A stretch of 46,917 nt of DNA from a virus (IMGVR_UViG_3300032285_001468:1-46917), one strand, 5' to 3'; counted from the first letter of the stretch, positions 7,709 to 18,019 are shown. The notes: generated from the sequence alone by a model not told the origin. Program-made: numbers and translations.

Positions 7709-9928
7709 ATGTTTAATAGCAAAATAGGTATTGGTGTATTAAAGCACCCTGGATATAACAAAGGTAAAGGTGGCGGTGGTGGTGGCGCTCCAACTTCAAG
7801 CACATCTTATTCTACCAATGTTCCTGAATACGCACGTCCCTATGTTGAGAATATGCTCAATGCAGCACAAGCTCAAATCTATACGCCAGACATGACTGGT
7901 TTTAATCCATACACACCATACAGTAGTAACGTTAATGATTATATAGCTGGCTTCTCACCAATGCAGCAACAAGCATTTAGCACTGCAGCTAACATGAAAG
8001 TGCCTGGCCAATATGGCGCAGCTACTCGTGGCACATTAGGTGCTATGGCAGGTCTTGGTGGTGTTGAAGGTGCTATGGGTGATGTAGGTGCAAATTATGC
8101 ACGTATGGCAACTAGTCCATATGCTATGTCAGCTTATATGAACCCTTATGTATCTGCAGCCTTAGCTCCAGAACTTCAATTAGCTAATCAACAATATGAT
8201 ATAGCAGGTCAAAAACAACAAAGTCAAGCAGCGCAACAAGGCGCATTTGGTGGCACTCGTGAAGCATTAATGAATGCTCAAAATAGACAAAATCAAATGT
8301 TGGCTCAAAACCAATTGATTGGTCAAGGCTATAATCAAGCGTTTAATAACGCACAACAAGCTCAACAATTTGGTGCTAACTTAGGCCTTCAAGGTTTACA
8401 AGGTCAACTTGCAGCTAACCAAGCTTTCTTAGGTGGTGCAAATCAATTGGCTGGTATTGGTGGCGCTCAACTTGCAGCGCAACAAGGTATTGCTAACTTA
8501 CAAAATCAATATGGCCAACAACAACAAGGTCTTGAACAAAACAAAATCAATCAAGCTGTACAAGATTTTGCAACTGCTCAACAATATCCATTCATGCAAT
8601 TGGGTCTACTCAACTCTATGTTACGTGGGTTACCAATGCAACAATCATCTACACAAATGTATCAAGCAGCTCCAAACCCAATTTCACAAATTGCAGGTCT
8701 TGGTGCAGCTGCATATGGTTTAAGTAAAAAAGATGGTGGTGTTATTAAAGCAGCGGGTGGCATTCCTATGTCACACTTTAATAAAGAGCAATTAGATAAA
8801 GTACAAGCAAGCCCATACTCAACACCTTTAGCTAAGATGGTAGCTAATGGTGAATTAGGTATGCATAATTATATTCAAGCTAATCCAGAAGCTAAAAGCT
8901 TATTTGCACAAAATATGCAACAGCTTCCACAAACACCTCCAACACCTATGCAAACTGCTATGGTTCCACAAACTAGATCTGGTTTAGATAACATTGGTAC
9001 TGGTGAAATGACTCAGATGGCAGGTGGTGGTTTGCTAGCATTCGTAGGTGGTGGTGATACATCTAATGATGGAACATATACGCCTCCTCCTGGATTTGAT
9101 ACTAGATTAGCTAATATTGATCCAATGACAGCAGATCCTGAAATGCTAATTAGACAAGAGCTTATTAGTGAAAGACCAGAAAGCGAAGCTGCTAAAGCAC
9201 AAAGAGAGGCTTTAGAAAAAAGCATTGCAAACCGTGAAAAACAAATGGGTAAAGACAAATGGACTATGCTAGGTCTTAACTTAATGGCTCAGACTGGACC
9301 ATTTGCTGGAGTTAACTTAGGTAATGCTGGTAAAGAAACACTTAAATATATATCAGAACAAGAAGATCTTACAGATAAAGATCGTAAAGAACTTCTTAAA
9401 TTTGCAGTTGAGCAAGATAAGAATAAGCTTACACGTGATGATTTAATGCGAACAAATCTTAATACAGCTAAAACTCAAAAAGATCTTAAAGAGTTACAAT
9501 TAGCTAACCTTAAAGCAACTCAAAAAAATACACAAGATTATCGTGACGAACAGTTGCTTCAAAAATATGCTGCTGACTTTGGCGCTAAACTTGATGCTGA
9601 AGAAAAAAGAATACTTGCAGCGGCTAAATACTCAGGCTATACTCCTGAATATATACGTGCATTAGCTTACAATAATGTTGTGTCTATGTCACCACAAAAA
9701 ATGCTAGATCTTCTTGGCAAGCAACCTATACCTAAAGATCAGATGCCACCGCCTAAACCAATTAAAGCTCCAGAACCTCCTGGCTTTTTAGATAGGGCTG
9801 GTGATTATTTATTTGGTGATAAAACTGCACCAGCAGCAGTTCCTGCTGGACCAAAAGTAGGCGATACCAAAGTTATTGGTGGCGTAACATACGGATACGA
9901 TGGCAAAGGCTGGCTGCCACAACAATAA
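7709..9928 (+). CDS. Internal/structural virion protein
   Basis: 739 residues. After a poly-Gly stretch (about 25-31) comes VPEYARPYVENMLNAAQAQIY, a segment conserved in aquatic phage structural proteins. Residues 100-330 are very rich in Ala, Gln, Gly and Asn (GANLGLQGLQGQLAANQAF and similar), forming heptad-like helices; residues 490-690 are highly charged and probably coiled coil (ANLKATQKNTQDYRDEQLL). The gene lies just before the giant polyvalent protein and the last residues (VIGGVTYGYDGKGWLP) look like a small beta domain. Probably part of the ejected or inner-tail complex; function not known. Confidence 0.55.
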   Translation: MFNSKIGIGVLKHPGYNKGKGGGGGGAPTSSTSYSTNVPEYARPYVENMLNAAQAQIYTPDMTGFNPYTPYSSNVNDYIAGFSPMQQQAFSTAANMKVPGQYGAATRGTLGAMAGLGGVEGAMGDVGANYARMATSPYAMSAYMNPYVSAALAPELQLANQQYDIAGQKQQSQAAQQGAFGGTREALMNAQNRQNQMLAQNQLIGQGYNQAFNNAQQAQQFGANLGLQGLQGQLAANQAFLGGANQLAGIGGAQLAAQQGIANLQNQYGQQQQGLEQNKINQAVQDFATAQQYPFMQLGLLNSMLRGLPMQQSSTQMYQAAPNPISQIAGLGAAAYGLSKKDGGVIKAAGGIPMSHFNKEQLDKVQASPYSTPLAKMVANGELGMHNYIQANPEAKSLFAQNMQQLPQTPPTPMQTAMVPQTRSGLDNIGTGEMTQMAGGGLLAFVGGGDTSNDGTYTPPPGFDTRLANIDPMTADPEMLIRQELISERPESEAAKAQREALEKSIANREKQMGKDKWTMLGLNLMAQTGPFAGVNLGNAGKETLKYISEQEDLTDKDRKELLKFAVEQDKNKLTRDDLMRTNLNTAKTQKDLKELQLANLKATQKNTQDYRDEQLLQKYAADFGAKLDAEEKRILAAAKYSGYTPEYIRALAYNNVVSMSPQKMLDLLGKQPIPKDQMPPPKPIKAPEPPGFLDRAGDYLFGDKTAPAAVPAGPKVGDTKVIGGVTYGYDGKGWLPQQ

Positions 9929-9933
9929 AATAA

Positions 9934-12900
9934 ATGGCTAACATTACTCCAACAGTTAATGTTACACCCGAAGAGCAACCAAAGTACGTAACAGATCCAG
10001 AATTACTTAAACAGCTTAATTCGGTTGGAACACCCAAGTCAAGTGCCACTGGGTACGTGACAGATCCTGAGTTATTAAAAGAACTCAACGCCCCTGCTCA
10101 ACCTCAAATTCAACAACAGCCAATTATGGATCTTCAAGGAACTGCACAAGCTCCTGGAGATACAAGCACTGCAGACTTCATTGCAAAAAATATAGCACAA
10201 CCAGTTACAAATCTTCTTGGTGGTGAGTTTGATCCAAATGCACCACATCCTTTCTTAGCATCTACTGCTAAAGGCATCATGAACTTTAAATCTATGGTCA
10301 ACGATGCATATCTATCAGATATGATTCCATTGATTGAGCAAGCTAAAAAAGATTATGGTAAAGACTTTGAAAAAGCTCCACCTGAAAAACAAAAGCAATT
10401 ATTAAGTGATCAAGCTGAATTAATAGCACACTTAAATAAAAAAGCTCAATACAATAAAGATCTTCAGGCTGTTACCACAAAATATGGTACAGATGAGCTA
10501 TCTAAAAAAGCTGATGCTTTATATGCTACGCCAGAGTTTCAAAATGCAAGTACGTTTGGTCAACTTAAAATGTATGGCCATGAAGTCGTATCTAACGCAA
10601 AAGATATCCCAGCACATATTGCTACAGTATCTTTAGAAAGCTTACCTACATCGTTAGCTACTATTGTATCTGCAACATTAGCAAGGTATGCTAATTTAGG
10701 TCCAACGGGTGCTTCTTATGCAGGTGGTGCAGCATCTACCTTTACTGAATTTGGTACAGAGTATGTAGATAACAGACAACAAGGTGACTCTCATGATGAA
10801 GCATTCATGAAGGCAGCAGTTAAATCTACAGTCATAGGTAACTTTGATGCTAGATCTTTTGCTTCAGCTGGTGAAGCTTTAGATAAAGTAATGAATCAAG
10901 TAGACAAAGGTATTACAAAACGTGTTATCAGCACAGCTAAAGAGACAGCTAAAGAATTAAACAAACAAGGTTTATATGGCCTATCTGGTGAAGTATTAGG
11001 TTCAGTTGCCAGTGGACAAAAAGTAGATCCAAGAGCAGCATTAGATGAATACTTTGGTGAACTTGCTACTGGTCCAATGGAAGCTCTTACTACATACAAA
11101 GGTAAAGTAGATCAAGCCAAAGCTGCAGCAGCAGGTGAAGAACCAGCTCCTCCAGCACCAGGCACGCCACCACCAGGAGCAGGCGCACCTCCACCAACGC
11201 CAGGCGCTATTAGTGAAGCAGAATTTGATCAAGCAGATATTCCTGGTGCTAAACCAACTACTCCACCACCTCCACCACCATCAGGTGCAGCAGCAGAACC
11301 TGAACCTGAAAAAGCAGAACCAGAAGCCAAGAAGCCAGTATACTTAGAAAAAGAAAAAGATGAGTTAGTAAAAGCTCTTGTTAGTTCCATTGATGCAGAT
11401 ATGGGTCGATTGCTAAATATGAAATGGAATAATGGTGAAATTAAAAAAGACAGCGATCTTGATCAATTTAGACGTGTTGCCAAAGAAACATTAGCAAGAC
11501 AAGAAGAAAGAAGAAAACGTTTAGAAGAAGAAGGTCAAGGCAATAAACCTATTGAAGATAAAGCGGTTGAAGCTGAAGCTTTGGCATTAGCTGATGAGAT
11601 TGAAAAATATCAACCAGCATTTGCTGCCGGATTTAGATCTTCAATTACTAAAGGAATTATTCAAAAACCAGAAGACTTAGATTTTTATAGAAGAAGAGCT
11701 GCTGAGTATAAGGCACAAGCTGAAGGAACGGCTGCTCCAGTAAAAGAAAAACAGAGCATGGAGACTAACTTCTATGATCAAAATTCAATAGAATGGAAAA
11801 ATAGACAGAAGGCATTAAAATCAGCATCTCCAGAACTGAAATCTATGTATGACAATGTAAACACTACATTGCAAAATATTACAGATCATATCAATCAAAA
11901 TGGATGGTCTATTTCCGATGTACACCAAGGCAAAGCACCTAAAAATTTAGCTGATTTAGGTTCTTTAATTGGTGTTATACAATCAGATATTAATCAAGCT
12001 TTAATTAAATCTGAAAGAATTAAAAGAAGAAGGTTGCAATTAAAACCTGTCAATCCAAAAGATGAAGCCAACTTAGAATTAAGAATGACTGCTCTTAATA
12101 AAGTATTACAAGCTGCTAAAGATGGGATAGCTGGCAAAGATATTACAGATCAAATAGAAGCGGCTAAGTTAGAGAACGTACAAAAAGAACTTAACCAAGC
12201 TCGCCAAGAAAAACAAAGAACTAAAGAAGTTACTTCTCAGGCTGAAGAAAAACCAGCAGTAAGATATGATCCATCTACAGATAAGTATACTGGAGATATA
12301 AAGCTTGGAGATACAGTAAGCGATGGTAAAGATAACTTTGTTGTCACAAGAAGATCTGGCTATTTATTAGAAGTAGATAAAGTTACTCCAGAAGGAAGAA
12401 AAGTTTATGGATCTATTAATGTTGATCCTACATCTACTGAATTTAAAGGTGATATATATAAAGTAGCCGAAGCACCTAAGATAGAAGAAAAACCAGAAGT
12501 TAAAGAGCCAACTAAGTTAGCACAAAAAGAAGCTGAGCCAGAAGTTGCATTGCCAGCAAAAGGCCTTCCAAAAGATGTTCAAGACAGGCTTGAGCGCTTA
12601 CATCGCCTTGCTACTTTAGCTGAGAAAAAAGTAATGGATAAGCCACTTACAATGGATGATGTTGTAAATGCTTATAACAGAGTTGAAGACTCTAAAAAAG
12701 AAGAGAATCTTGCAAACACTGAAAAGAATATGGCTAGACAAGCAGAAGATAAACTATTAATTAAGATTGACAAAGAGTATGTAAATCAATTTCAATCAAT
12801 GCCTCCAAAAAAACAGGGATTAATTGCAGCAATCAAGAATGGTTCTCTTGATATATCTAAACAAGAATGGGCTAAAGATGCATACGATCTATTTAAAATT

Positions 12901-15900
12901 AAAGAAAAAGATATTAAGACAACTAAAAAACCAGAGGGCGCAAGCGATGCGGTTGCAGAACAGTTAAAGAAATTTAATGCTGGTATTTATGATGCTCCTA
13001 ATAAAATACGTGGTACACCTGATGATGCACAAAGTAAAAAAAATGCTGAAGAACAAAATGAAAAGAACCTTAACATTTATAAAGAAGCGGTTAAGTTATT
13101 CTTAGAAGGTCCATTAGACGCTAAGCCTGCTACTTATGGTAAGATTGACCTAGAAGGTTTTGATCAAAACAGCATACAACCACAACCGATTGAAAAGAAA
13201 TCAGCAGATAAAGTTGTAAAAAATTACGAAGATCAAACTAATGTACTATCTGAAATACTCAATCCAAAAGATGTAAGATATTATTTAGGTGGCATATTAA
13301 TAGATCGAAAAAATGATCGTATGGTTGCAACAGATGGCCATAGAGCTACTATTCTCAAAAATCCAGATTATTCTGGCGTTCCAAAAATTCCTGAAAAATT
13401 AACAGGTGATGAAATATTAAAACCTGATGGAACATGGATAGAAGGTAAATATCCTGATATTAATCGCATTATTCCAGAATCTCATGCTGATAATAAAATA
13501 ACAGTTAGTGCTAAAGATCTTGGAGATTATGCTCGTGGTATAGAAAAAGCTAATAAGTTTATTGCGTCTGAAGAAACATTAAATCTTTTCCTTGAAAAAC
13601 CAGATGCTCTTGGAACATTTAATGCCAAGTTTATTAGACAAATGGCAGACTTGTTTAGAAGATTTGGATATAAGGATATTACCTTAAGCCTTGATGAAGG
13701 TGGAAAATTATTTGCCACATCTTTAGATGGTAAGTTATCTCATATTATTATGGCCATGAGAAACAATAATCCAATATTTAAACAATTTAGTAAGATATTT
13801 AAGGTAGAAAAAGCCAAGGGCGCTAGAGGCGATGGCCAAACTATTGCATCAATCAAAGATCGTATCATTAGAGAATTTGGCAGAAGTGTCCAAAAACTAT
13901 TTGATGATGGCCTTATTGTTGTAGTCAATACTGTTGGAGAGCTAGATCCTAAATATCAAAATGATCTAGACCCACAAGATAAAGCTTTCTTTGACAAAGA
14001 TACAGGTGTTGCTTATATCATTGCCGATAGAGTTCCAGCTGGCGATGTACGTTCAGTAGTGCTACATGAGGTTGGTGAACACTATGGATTACGTGGCATG
14101 TTGGGTGAGAAGGTATATAACCAACAACTTGAGAACCTTAAGAAACAAAAAGATCGTGACATCATTGTAGCTAAAGCATGGGAGCATGTATTAAAGAACT
14201 ATGCTAACTTACTTGAAACAGATGAGAAGCAATTCCTACGTGAAGTGATGGCTCGTATTGGTGAAAATGCACCTACTCATAATCTATTCCAAAGACTTAA
14301 AACAGCAATCAAAACATTCCTTGTTAAGAAAGGCATCATTAAAAACTTAACTGGCGCAGAACTGCAAGATCTTGTCATGAGATCATTACATACGGTGGTT
14401 AAAGGTAGACGTGTATTGAGCAGTGGTACTGGTTTAGAATCAGCCCGTGGTCCAAGTGATCCGGATGCTAAACGTGAACTTGATGATGAATTTAGAGCGA
14501 ATGATGTTCCTGATGCTCCATTCAACAATCAAAAAGATATTGCAGATAAGATTTCAGAAAACATTAAAGAGGCTAAGACTGTAATTAGAGACGTATCTGC
14601 TGCACCTAAACAATCTGGTATTAAGATGATTAGTGGTGTAGATAAAGCACTTACTACATTCAGAGTTAAGAATGTATTCTTTGGTGCTGGTATTGAAGAA
14701 ACAGAAGCTAAAAAATATGCAGGTAAACTAATCGATGCCATGGGTAAAGCTGTTGCATCTGTTTCATTAACTAATGCTATTCATGCTGGACATATTGCTG
14801 CGAATGTTATGCATCTAGGTAAACTTGCATTCAATCAAGGAACGCAAATGTTCCAAGCTGTAAGTTCTCAATTTAGCATGGATAATGTATTTAAGCTAGA
14901 GAGAGCATTGTTTAAAAAGTTAGGCAAACAAACTGCCACAAATTTAATCAACACATTCTTTGAGGCTAAACGTGCAAGAAGTATTCAAAATGAATTTTTA
15001 AATCGTGAAGCCGAATTACAAAGAGCTATTGATGATGGAGAAGATTCAGACGTAGCTCAACGCAATTATGAAGCCATTCTTAAAGCATACAAGAAGATAC
15101 CAGAATACTTCCAACGTAGAGATGCTAATGGAGATTTAGTATTTATTCCTGTTATTGAAAATGGTGAAGTTGTTGACCAATTACCAGTTCTTAATGATGA
15201 TGTCATTGATGACTACATTAGAAAAGACCAAGACTTCCCAGAGTTAAAAGAAATGATGGATAACTGGACTGCCGTTAATCATAATATGATTGATAACATG
15301 GTATTTGCTGGCATTATGAGTGAAAAACGTGGTAATCATCTTAAATCTATTAAAGACTATGTACCTTGGTTCCGTGTCCAGGATGATGCTGAAGAACTTC
15401 ATGCGCCATCAAGTTTTGTGGCTGGCCTTACAAACATCAGTAAAGAACGAGTATTCCGTAAAGGTGCAGTAGCTTCACGTATCGACAATATGATTGATAA
15501 CATGGTTTACAACGTCATGATGATGACTCGTAACTCAATCCGCAACTATGGCGCATTACAAATTGCTAAAGCATATGCTACCCGCAAACCTAATGGCAAG
15601 CTCCAAGTATTCCCTAAAGAAGGCGTCATGGCTGATGGATCAGTTAGAACTAACATATTGGTTAATGGTAGACGTATTATTATTGAGATTAAAGATCCGA
15701 ATCATGCAGCTGCATTATTAGGTCTTGAAAACCTAGAGCTTCCTATACTTGATGTATTAAGTAAATTCTCCCAAGGGTTAAGACGTGGCGTTACGACTAA
15801 TCCATTCTTCCAATGGTGGCAGGTATGGAAAGATGCACCTACAGCCGCAGCAGTAACAGGCCTTAAGAGTCCTATGAAAGTTTGGGCTAAGATCTTAGGA

Positions 15901-17259
15901 AGTTTCTTTAGCGCTTTAGATCCAAACGATCCTATTGTTAAAACATTAAAATCATATGGTATTGGTGGATTCCATACATCAGCTAGAACAGCAGAAAAAG
16001 AAGTAGAGCTATCTAAAGGCCAAGCACTTATGAATATTGGTCCATGGATCTTAAAGATCTTAGATCATATTGGTGATGCTTCAGACTATGCTCAACGTAG
16101 AATTATCTATCAAGAAACATTGAAACAAGGTGGCACTGAGATGGAAGCAATCTTTAGAGCTAATGCTGTGATTGACTTCTTGCGTCATGGTAATAGTAAA
16201 GCTGCATTAGGTCTTGTAAGAACAGTATCATTTATGAATGCTTATATCCAACAGATTGACGTATTAGCTACATCTATGGCTGGTGGTGGATTCAAAGGTG
16301 TAGATAAATCTAAAGCCAAAAGAAGATTTTGGCAAACTACTGCAACATTAATTTCTGTAAGTTTATTATATGCTATGATGAAGGGTGGCGATGATGACTA
16401 CGAGAAGCTTGATGATCAAACTAAAATGAGAAACTTTATTGTAGGTGGAATGAAGATACCTATCAATACATCTTATGGCTTCATATTTAAAGCTATTCCT
16501 GAAATGATATACAATTATATTCTTAAGCATGGCACAGAAAATGGCATTGATGAAACAAGGTTAAGAAAAGCTTTAGCTCGTGCTGCGTATGATTCCTTAC
16601 TTGGACCTAATCCAATTGCTACAGGTCTTAAAGCTCCAATTGAAATTGCATTAAACCATGACTTCTTTACAGGTGGCACAATAACTCCACGTGGCATGGA
16701 AAATTTAGATGTATATATGCAATATACAAATGCTACCTCTAATTTAGGTAAAGTATTTAGCCATTTAACTTTTGGCGCTTTAAGTCCAATTGAAGCTGAT
16801 CATTTATTTAGAGGCTTAGGCGGAACTGCTGGATCAACTGGAGCATGGTTCTCTGATTTATTCACTAACGATAAGCCAGAAAAAGTATGGGCTAGAAATC
16901 CAATTATCGGACAAATATTCTTGCCACCTGAGCCACGTGGCCGTGAAGATCTATTCTATGAGCTTAAACAACGTTCAGATAAATCTTACAATACATGGGA
17001 AACTCTTAATAAGAGGGGCCGTGCAGATGAGGCTGAAAAATACTTTGATAAAAATAAATCAACAATCATGGTACATGACTATATAGTGAATGCTGAGGCT
17101 GGATTGAAAGAGATTAATGCAGAAATCAGAAGATTGTCTGATGATCCTAGATTGACTCCAGCAGAAAAACGTGAACGAATTACTGTGTTCCAACAACAAA
17201 AAAATGATATATTGGAAAGCGTTAACCAAGAACGTCTTCGAGCTGAAAGATCTGAGTAA
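9934..17259 (+). CDS. Giant polyvalent virion protein with DnaN-like segment
   Basis: 2,441 residues. Near the N-terminus are two copies of YVTDPELLK(Q/E)LN (residues 18-29 and 41-52). Residues about 220-280 are hydrophobic. A Pro-rich linker lies at about 400-460 and charged coiled-coil stretches at about 480-1000. Residues about 1085-1276 resemble the sliding clamp DnaN: DVRYYLGGIL at 1113, VATDGHR at 1131-1137, KYPDINRIIP at 1172-1181 and an end HIIMAMR at 1270-1276. Then a zincin-like LHEVGEHYG (H1378, E1379, H1383; spacing HExxxH) with a later EVMARI. The C-terminal third (WQVWKDAPTAAAVTG near 1960) looks like the large polyvalent-protein-associated (LPD) type. Likely packaged and ejected with the DNA. 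Its stop is 38 bases inside the convergent RusA gene. Confidence 0.72.
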   Translation: MANITPTVNVTPEEQPKYVTDPELLKQLNSVGTPKSSATGYVTDPELLKELNAPAQPQIQQQPIMDLQGTAQAPGDTSTADFIAKNIAQPVTNLLGGEFDPNAPHPFLASTAKGIMNFKSMVNDAYLSDMIPLIEQAKKDYGKDFEKAPPEKQKQLLSDQAELIAHLNKKAQYNKDLQAVTTKYGTDELSKKADALYATPEFQNASTFGQLKMYGHEVVSNAKDIPAHIATVSLESLPTSLATIVSATLARYANLGPTGASYAGGAASTFTEFGTEYVDNRQQGDSHDEAFMKAAVKSTVIGNFDARSFASAGEALDKVMNQVDKGITKRVISTAKETAKELNKQGLYGLSGEVLGSVASGQKVDPRAALDEYFGELATGPMEALTTYKGKVDQAKAAAAGEEPAPPAPGTPPPGAGAPPPTPGAISEAEFDQADIPGAKPTTPPPPPPSGAAAEPEPEKAEPEAKKPVYLEKEKDELVKALVSSIDADMGRLLNMKWNNGEIKKDSDLDQFRRVAKETLARQEERRKRLEEEGQGNKPIEDKAVEAEALALADEIEKYQPAFAAGFRSSITKGIIQKPEDLDFYRRRAAEYKAQAEGTAAPVKEKQSMETNFYDQNSIEWKNRQKALKSASPELKSMYDNVNTTLQNITDHINQNGWSISDVHQGKAPKNLADLGSLIGVIQSDINQALIKSERIKRRRLQLKPVNPKDEANLELRMTALNKVLQAAKDGIAGKDITDQIEAAKLENVQKELNQARQEKQRTKEVTSQAEEKPAVRYDPSTDKYTGDIKLGDTVSDGKDNFVVTRRSGYLLEVDKVTPEGRKVYGSINVDPTSTEFKGDIYKVAEAPKIEEKPEVKEPTKLAQKEAEPEVALPAKGLPKDVQDRLERLHRLATLAEKKVMDKPLTMDDVVNAYNRVEDSKKEENLANTEKNMARQAEDKLLIKIDKEYVNQFQSMPPKKQGLIAAIKNGSLDISKQEWAKDAYDLFKIKEKDIKTTKKPEGASDAVAEQLKKFNAGIYDAPNKIRGTPDDAQSKKNAEEQNEKNLNIYKEAVKLFLEGPLDAKPATYGKIDLEGFDQNSIQPQPIEKKSADKVVKNYEDQTNVLSEILNPKDVRYYLGGILIDRKNDRMVATDGHRATILKNPDYSGVPKIPEKLTGDEILKPDGTWIEGKYPDINRIIPESHADNKITVSAKDLGDYARGIEKANKFIASEETLNLFLEKPDALGTFNAKFIRQMADLFRRFGYKDITLSLDEGGKLFATSLDGKLSHIIMAMRNNNPIFKQFSKIFKVEKAKGARGDGQTIASIKDRIIREFGRSVQKLFDDGLIVVVNTVGELDPKYQNDLDPQDKAFFDKDTGVAYIIADRVPAGDVRSVVLHEVGEHYGLRGMLGEKVYNQQLENLKKQKDRDIIVAKAWEHVLKNYANLLETDEKQFLREVMARIGENAPTHNLFQRLKTAIKTFLVKKGIIKNLTGAELQDLVMRSLHTVVKGRRVLSSGTGLESARGPSDPDAKRELDDEFRANDVPDAPFNNQKDIADKISENIKEAKTVIRDVSAAPKQSGIKMISGVDKALTTFRVKNVFFGAGIEETEAKKYAGKLIDAMGKAVASVSLTNAIHAGHIAANVMHLGKLAFNQGTQMFQAVSSQFSMDNVFKLERALFKKLGKQTATNLINTFFEAKRARSIQNEFLNREAELQRAIDDGEDSDVAQRNYEAILKAYKKIPEYFQRRDANGDLVFIPVIENGEVVDQLPVLNDDVIDDYIRKDQDFPELKEMMDNWTAVNHNMIDNMVFAGIMSEKRGNHLKSIKDYVPWFRVQDDAEELHAPSSFVAGLTNISKERVFRKGAVASRIDNMIDNMVYNVMMMTRNSIRNYGALQIAKAYATRKPNGKLQVFPKEGVMADGSVRTNILVNGRRIIIEIKDPNHAAALLGLENLELPILDVLSKFSQGLRRGVTTNPFFQWWQVWKDAPTAAAVTGLKSPMKVWAKILGSFFSALDPNDPIVKTLKSYGIGGFHTSARTAEKEVELSKGQALMNIGPWILKILDHIGDASDYAQRRIIYQETLKQGGTEMEAIFRANAVIDFLRHGNSKAALGLVRTVSFMNAYIQQIDVLATSMAGGGFKGVDKSKAKRRFWQTTATLISVSLLYAMMKGGDDDYEKLDDQTKMRNFIVGGMKIPINTSYGFIFKAIPEMIYNYILKHGTENGIDETRLRKALARAAYDSLLGPNPIATGLKAPIEIALNHDFFTGGTITPRGMENLDVYMQYTNATSNLGKVFSHLTFGALSPIEADHLFRGLGGTAGSTGAWFSDLFTNDKPEKVWARNPIIGQIFLPPEPRGREDLFYELKQRSDKSYNTWETLNKRGRADEAEKYFDKNKSTIMVHDYIVNAEAGLKEINAEIRRLSDDPRLTPAEKRERITVFQQQKNDILESVNQERLRAERSE

Positions 17260-17596
17260 TAGTCACGTCACAAGACCCGCCCTTAGTAACATCCATCCTA
17301 GTAATACATAACTTATCTATTTGAGAATCATTCTCATATGCACCAGCATGCTCCAGTGCGTCAAGCAATGGTTTTAGCACATTATCTACATCACGCTTTC
17401 TATTATCGGGAGGGTATAGGTATACCTCCATATGCAAACGTGCGTTTAAAGTGCCTTGGCGTGCGTTATAGACGCATAAAAACACAGCTTCTCTAAACTC
17501 TTTTCCCTTTTTACCTAAAAACTTCTTAGATCCTAGCTGTCCCCAATAATGATTAACGGTAGGTGGGTATGGTAATGTTAGTTTAATTTGTTTCAT
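17222..17596 (-). CDS. rusA: RusA-family Holliday junction resolvase
   Basis: 124 residues from the ATG at 17596 (MKQIKLTLPYPPTVNHYWG); longer in-frame starts upstream lack a binding site. The RusA fold is clear: LPYPPTVNHYW at the start, then PPDNRKRDVDNVLKPLLDAL with the two catalytic aspartates of the RDxDN motif, and ENDSQIDKL with the third acidic/Asp-Gln part. It resolves four-way junctions made during recombination-dependent replication, before packaging. It is alone on the minus strand; its 3' end overlaps the 3' end of the giant virion gene, so the two are convergent. Confidence 0.9.
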   Translation of the reverse strand: MKQIKLTLPYPPTVNHYWGQLGSKKFLGKKGKEFREAVFLCVYNARQGTLNARLHMEVYLYPPDNRKRDVDNVLKPLLDALEHAGAYENDSQIDKLCITRMDVTKGGSCDVTITQIFQLEDVLG

Positions 17597-17691
17597 ATGG
17601 TGCATTATAGCAGATGAATTAATATGGGTACAACCTATTGACATGTATTTTATTCTATGCCAATATTCTATCTCATTAACCAGGGGGCAAT
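17597..17691. promoter_or_regulatory. Divergent intergenic region, candidate promoters
   Basis: This 95-base gap separates leftward rusA from the rightward recombination module. On the minus strand TGCTATAAT (17604-17612) is a good extended -10 element only about 7 bases from the rusA ATG, which would give an almost leaderless message. On the plus strand a perfect TTGACA lies at 17638-17643, but at 17-bp spacing the -10 is only CAATAT (17661-17666). Promoters are likely here by context; exact starts are uncertain. Confidence 0.4.
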
Positions 17692-17880
17692 ATGAAACAT
17701 ATATATAGTAACACTAATGAGGGGCAAGTAAAAATTGACAAAATTGAATCTGATATGTACATGTTTCAATCTGCTATGTTAAGAAAACAAAAGCAGAGAT
17801 CTGTCAATAGATTTGCAATTACATTATTTGTTGCTTTATTGTTTTTGTTAGTAGCAATTGCTATAGGTGAAAAGGGATAG
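17692..17880 (+). CDS. Small single-pass membrane protein
   Basis: 62 residues with a strong G-rich binding site (CAGGGGGCAAT before ATG). The N-terminal two thirds are charged and polar; residues about 41-57 (RFAITLFVALLFLLVAIAIG) form one transmembrane helix, with the N-terminus likely cytoplasmic. First gene of the rightward early module, so probably expressed early. Unknown function. Confidence 0.6.
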   Translation: MKHIYSNTNEGQVKIDKIESDMYMFQSAMLRKQKQRSVNRFAITLFVALLFLLVAIAIGEKG

Positions 17881-17881
17881 T

Positions 17882-18019
17882 ATGGAGCCTATGACCGCAT
17901 TTATACAACTCATATGTTTATTTTTTGGTTATCAAGACCAGCATGATAAATTTATTGAAGAATGCACAAAGTCACATACTCAAATAGAATGTCAACAATT
18001 ATGGAAGGACAAAAAATGA
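17882..18019 (+). CDS. Short hypothetical protein, 45 aa
   Basis: 45 codons from ATG 17882 one base after the previous stop, ending in an ATGA overlap with the next gene. Sequence has a hydrophobic start (TAFIQLICLFFGY) and two cysteines in the polar remainder. The first part could be a signal anchor, and the Cys pair suggests an exported small protein. Support comes from tight packing between neighbours; no family recognised. Confidence 0.45.
   Translation: MEPMTAFIQLICLFFGYQDQHDKFIEECTKSHTQIECQQLWKDKK

Noticed and set aside
11041-11347. Overlapping readings (both strands) in the Pro-rich linker of the giant virion gene
   Set aside because: Composition (Trp/Cys or His/Gln runs) is what is expected from reading a CCA-rich linker in other frames.
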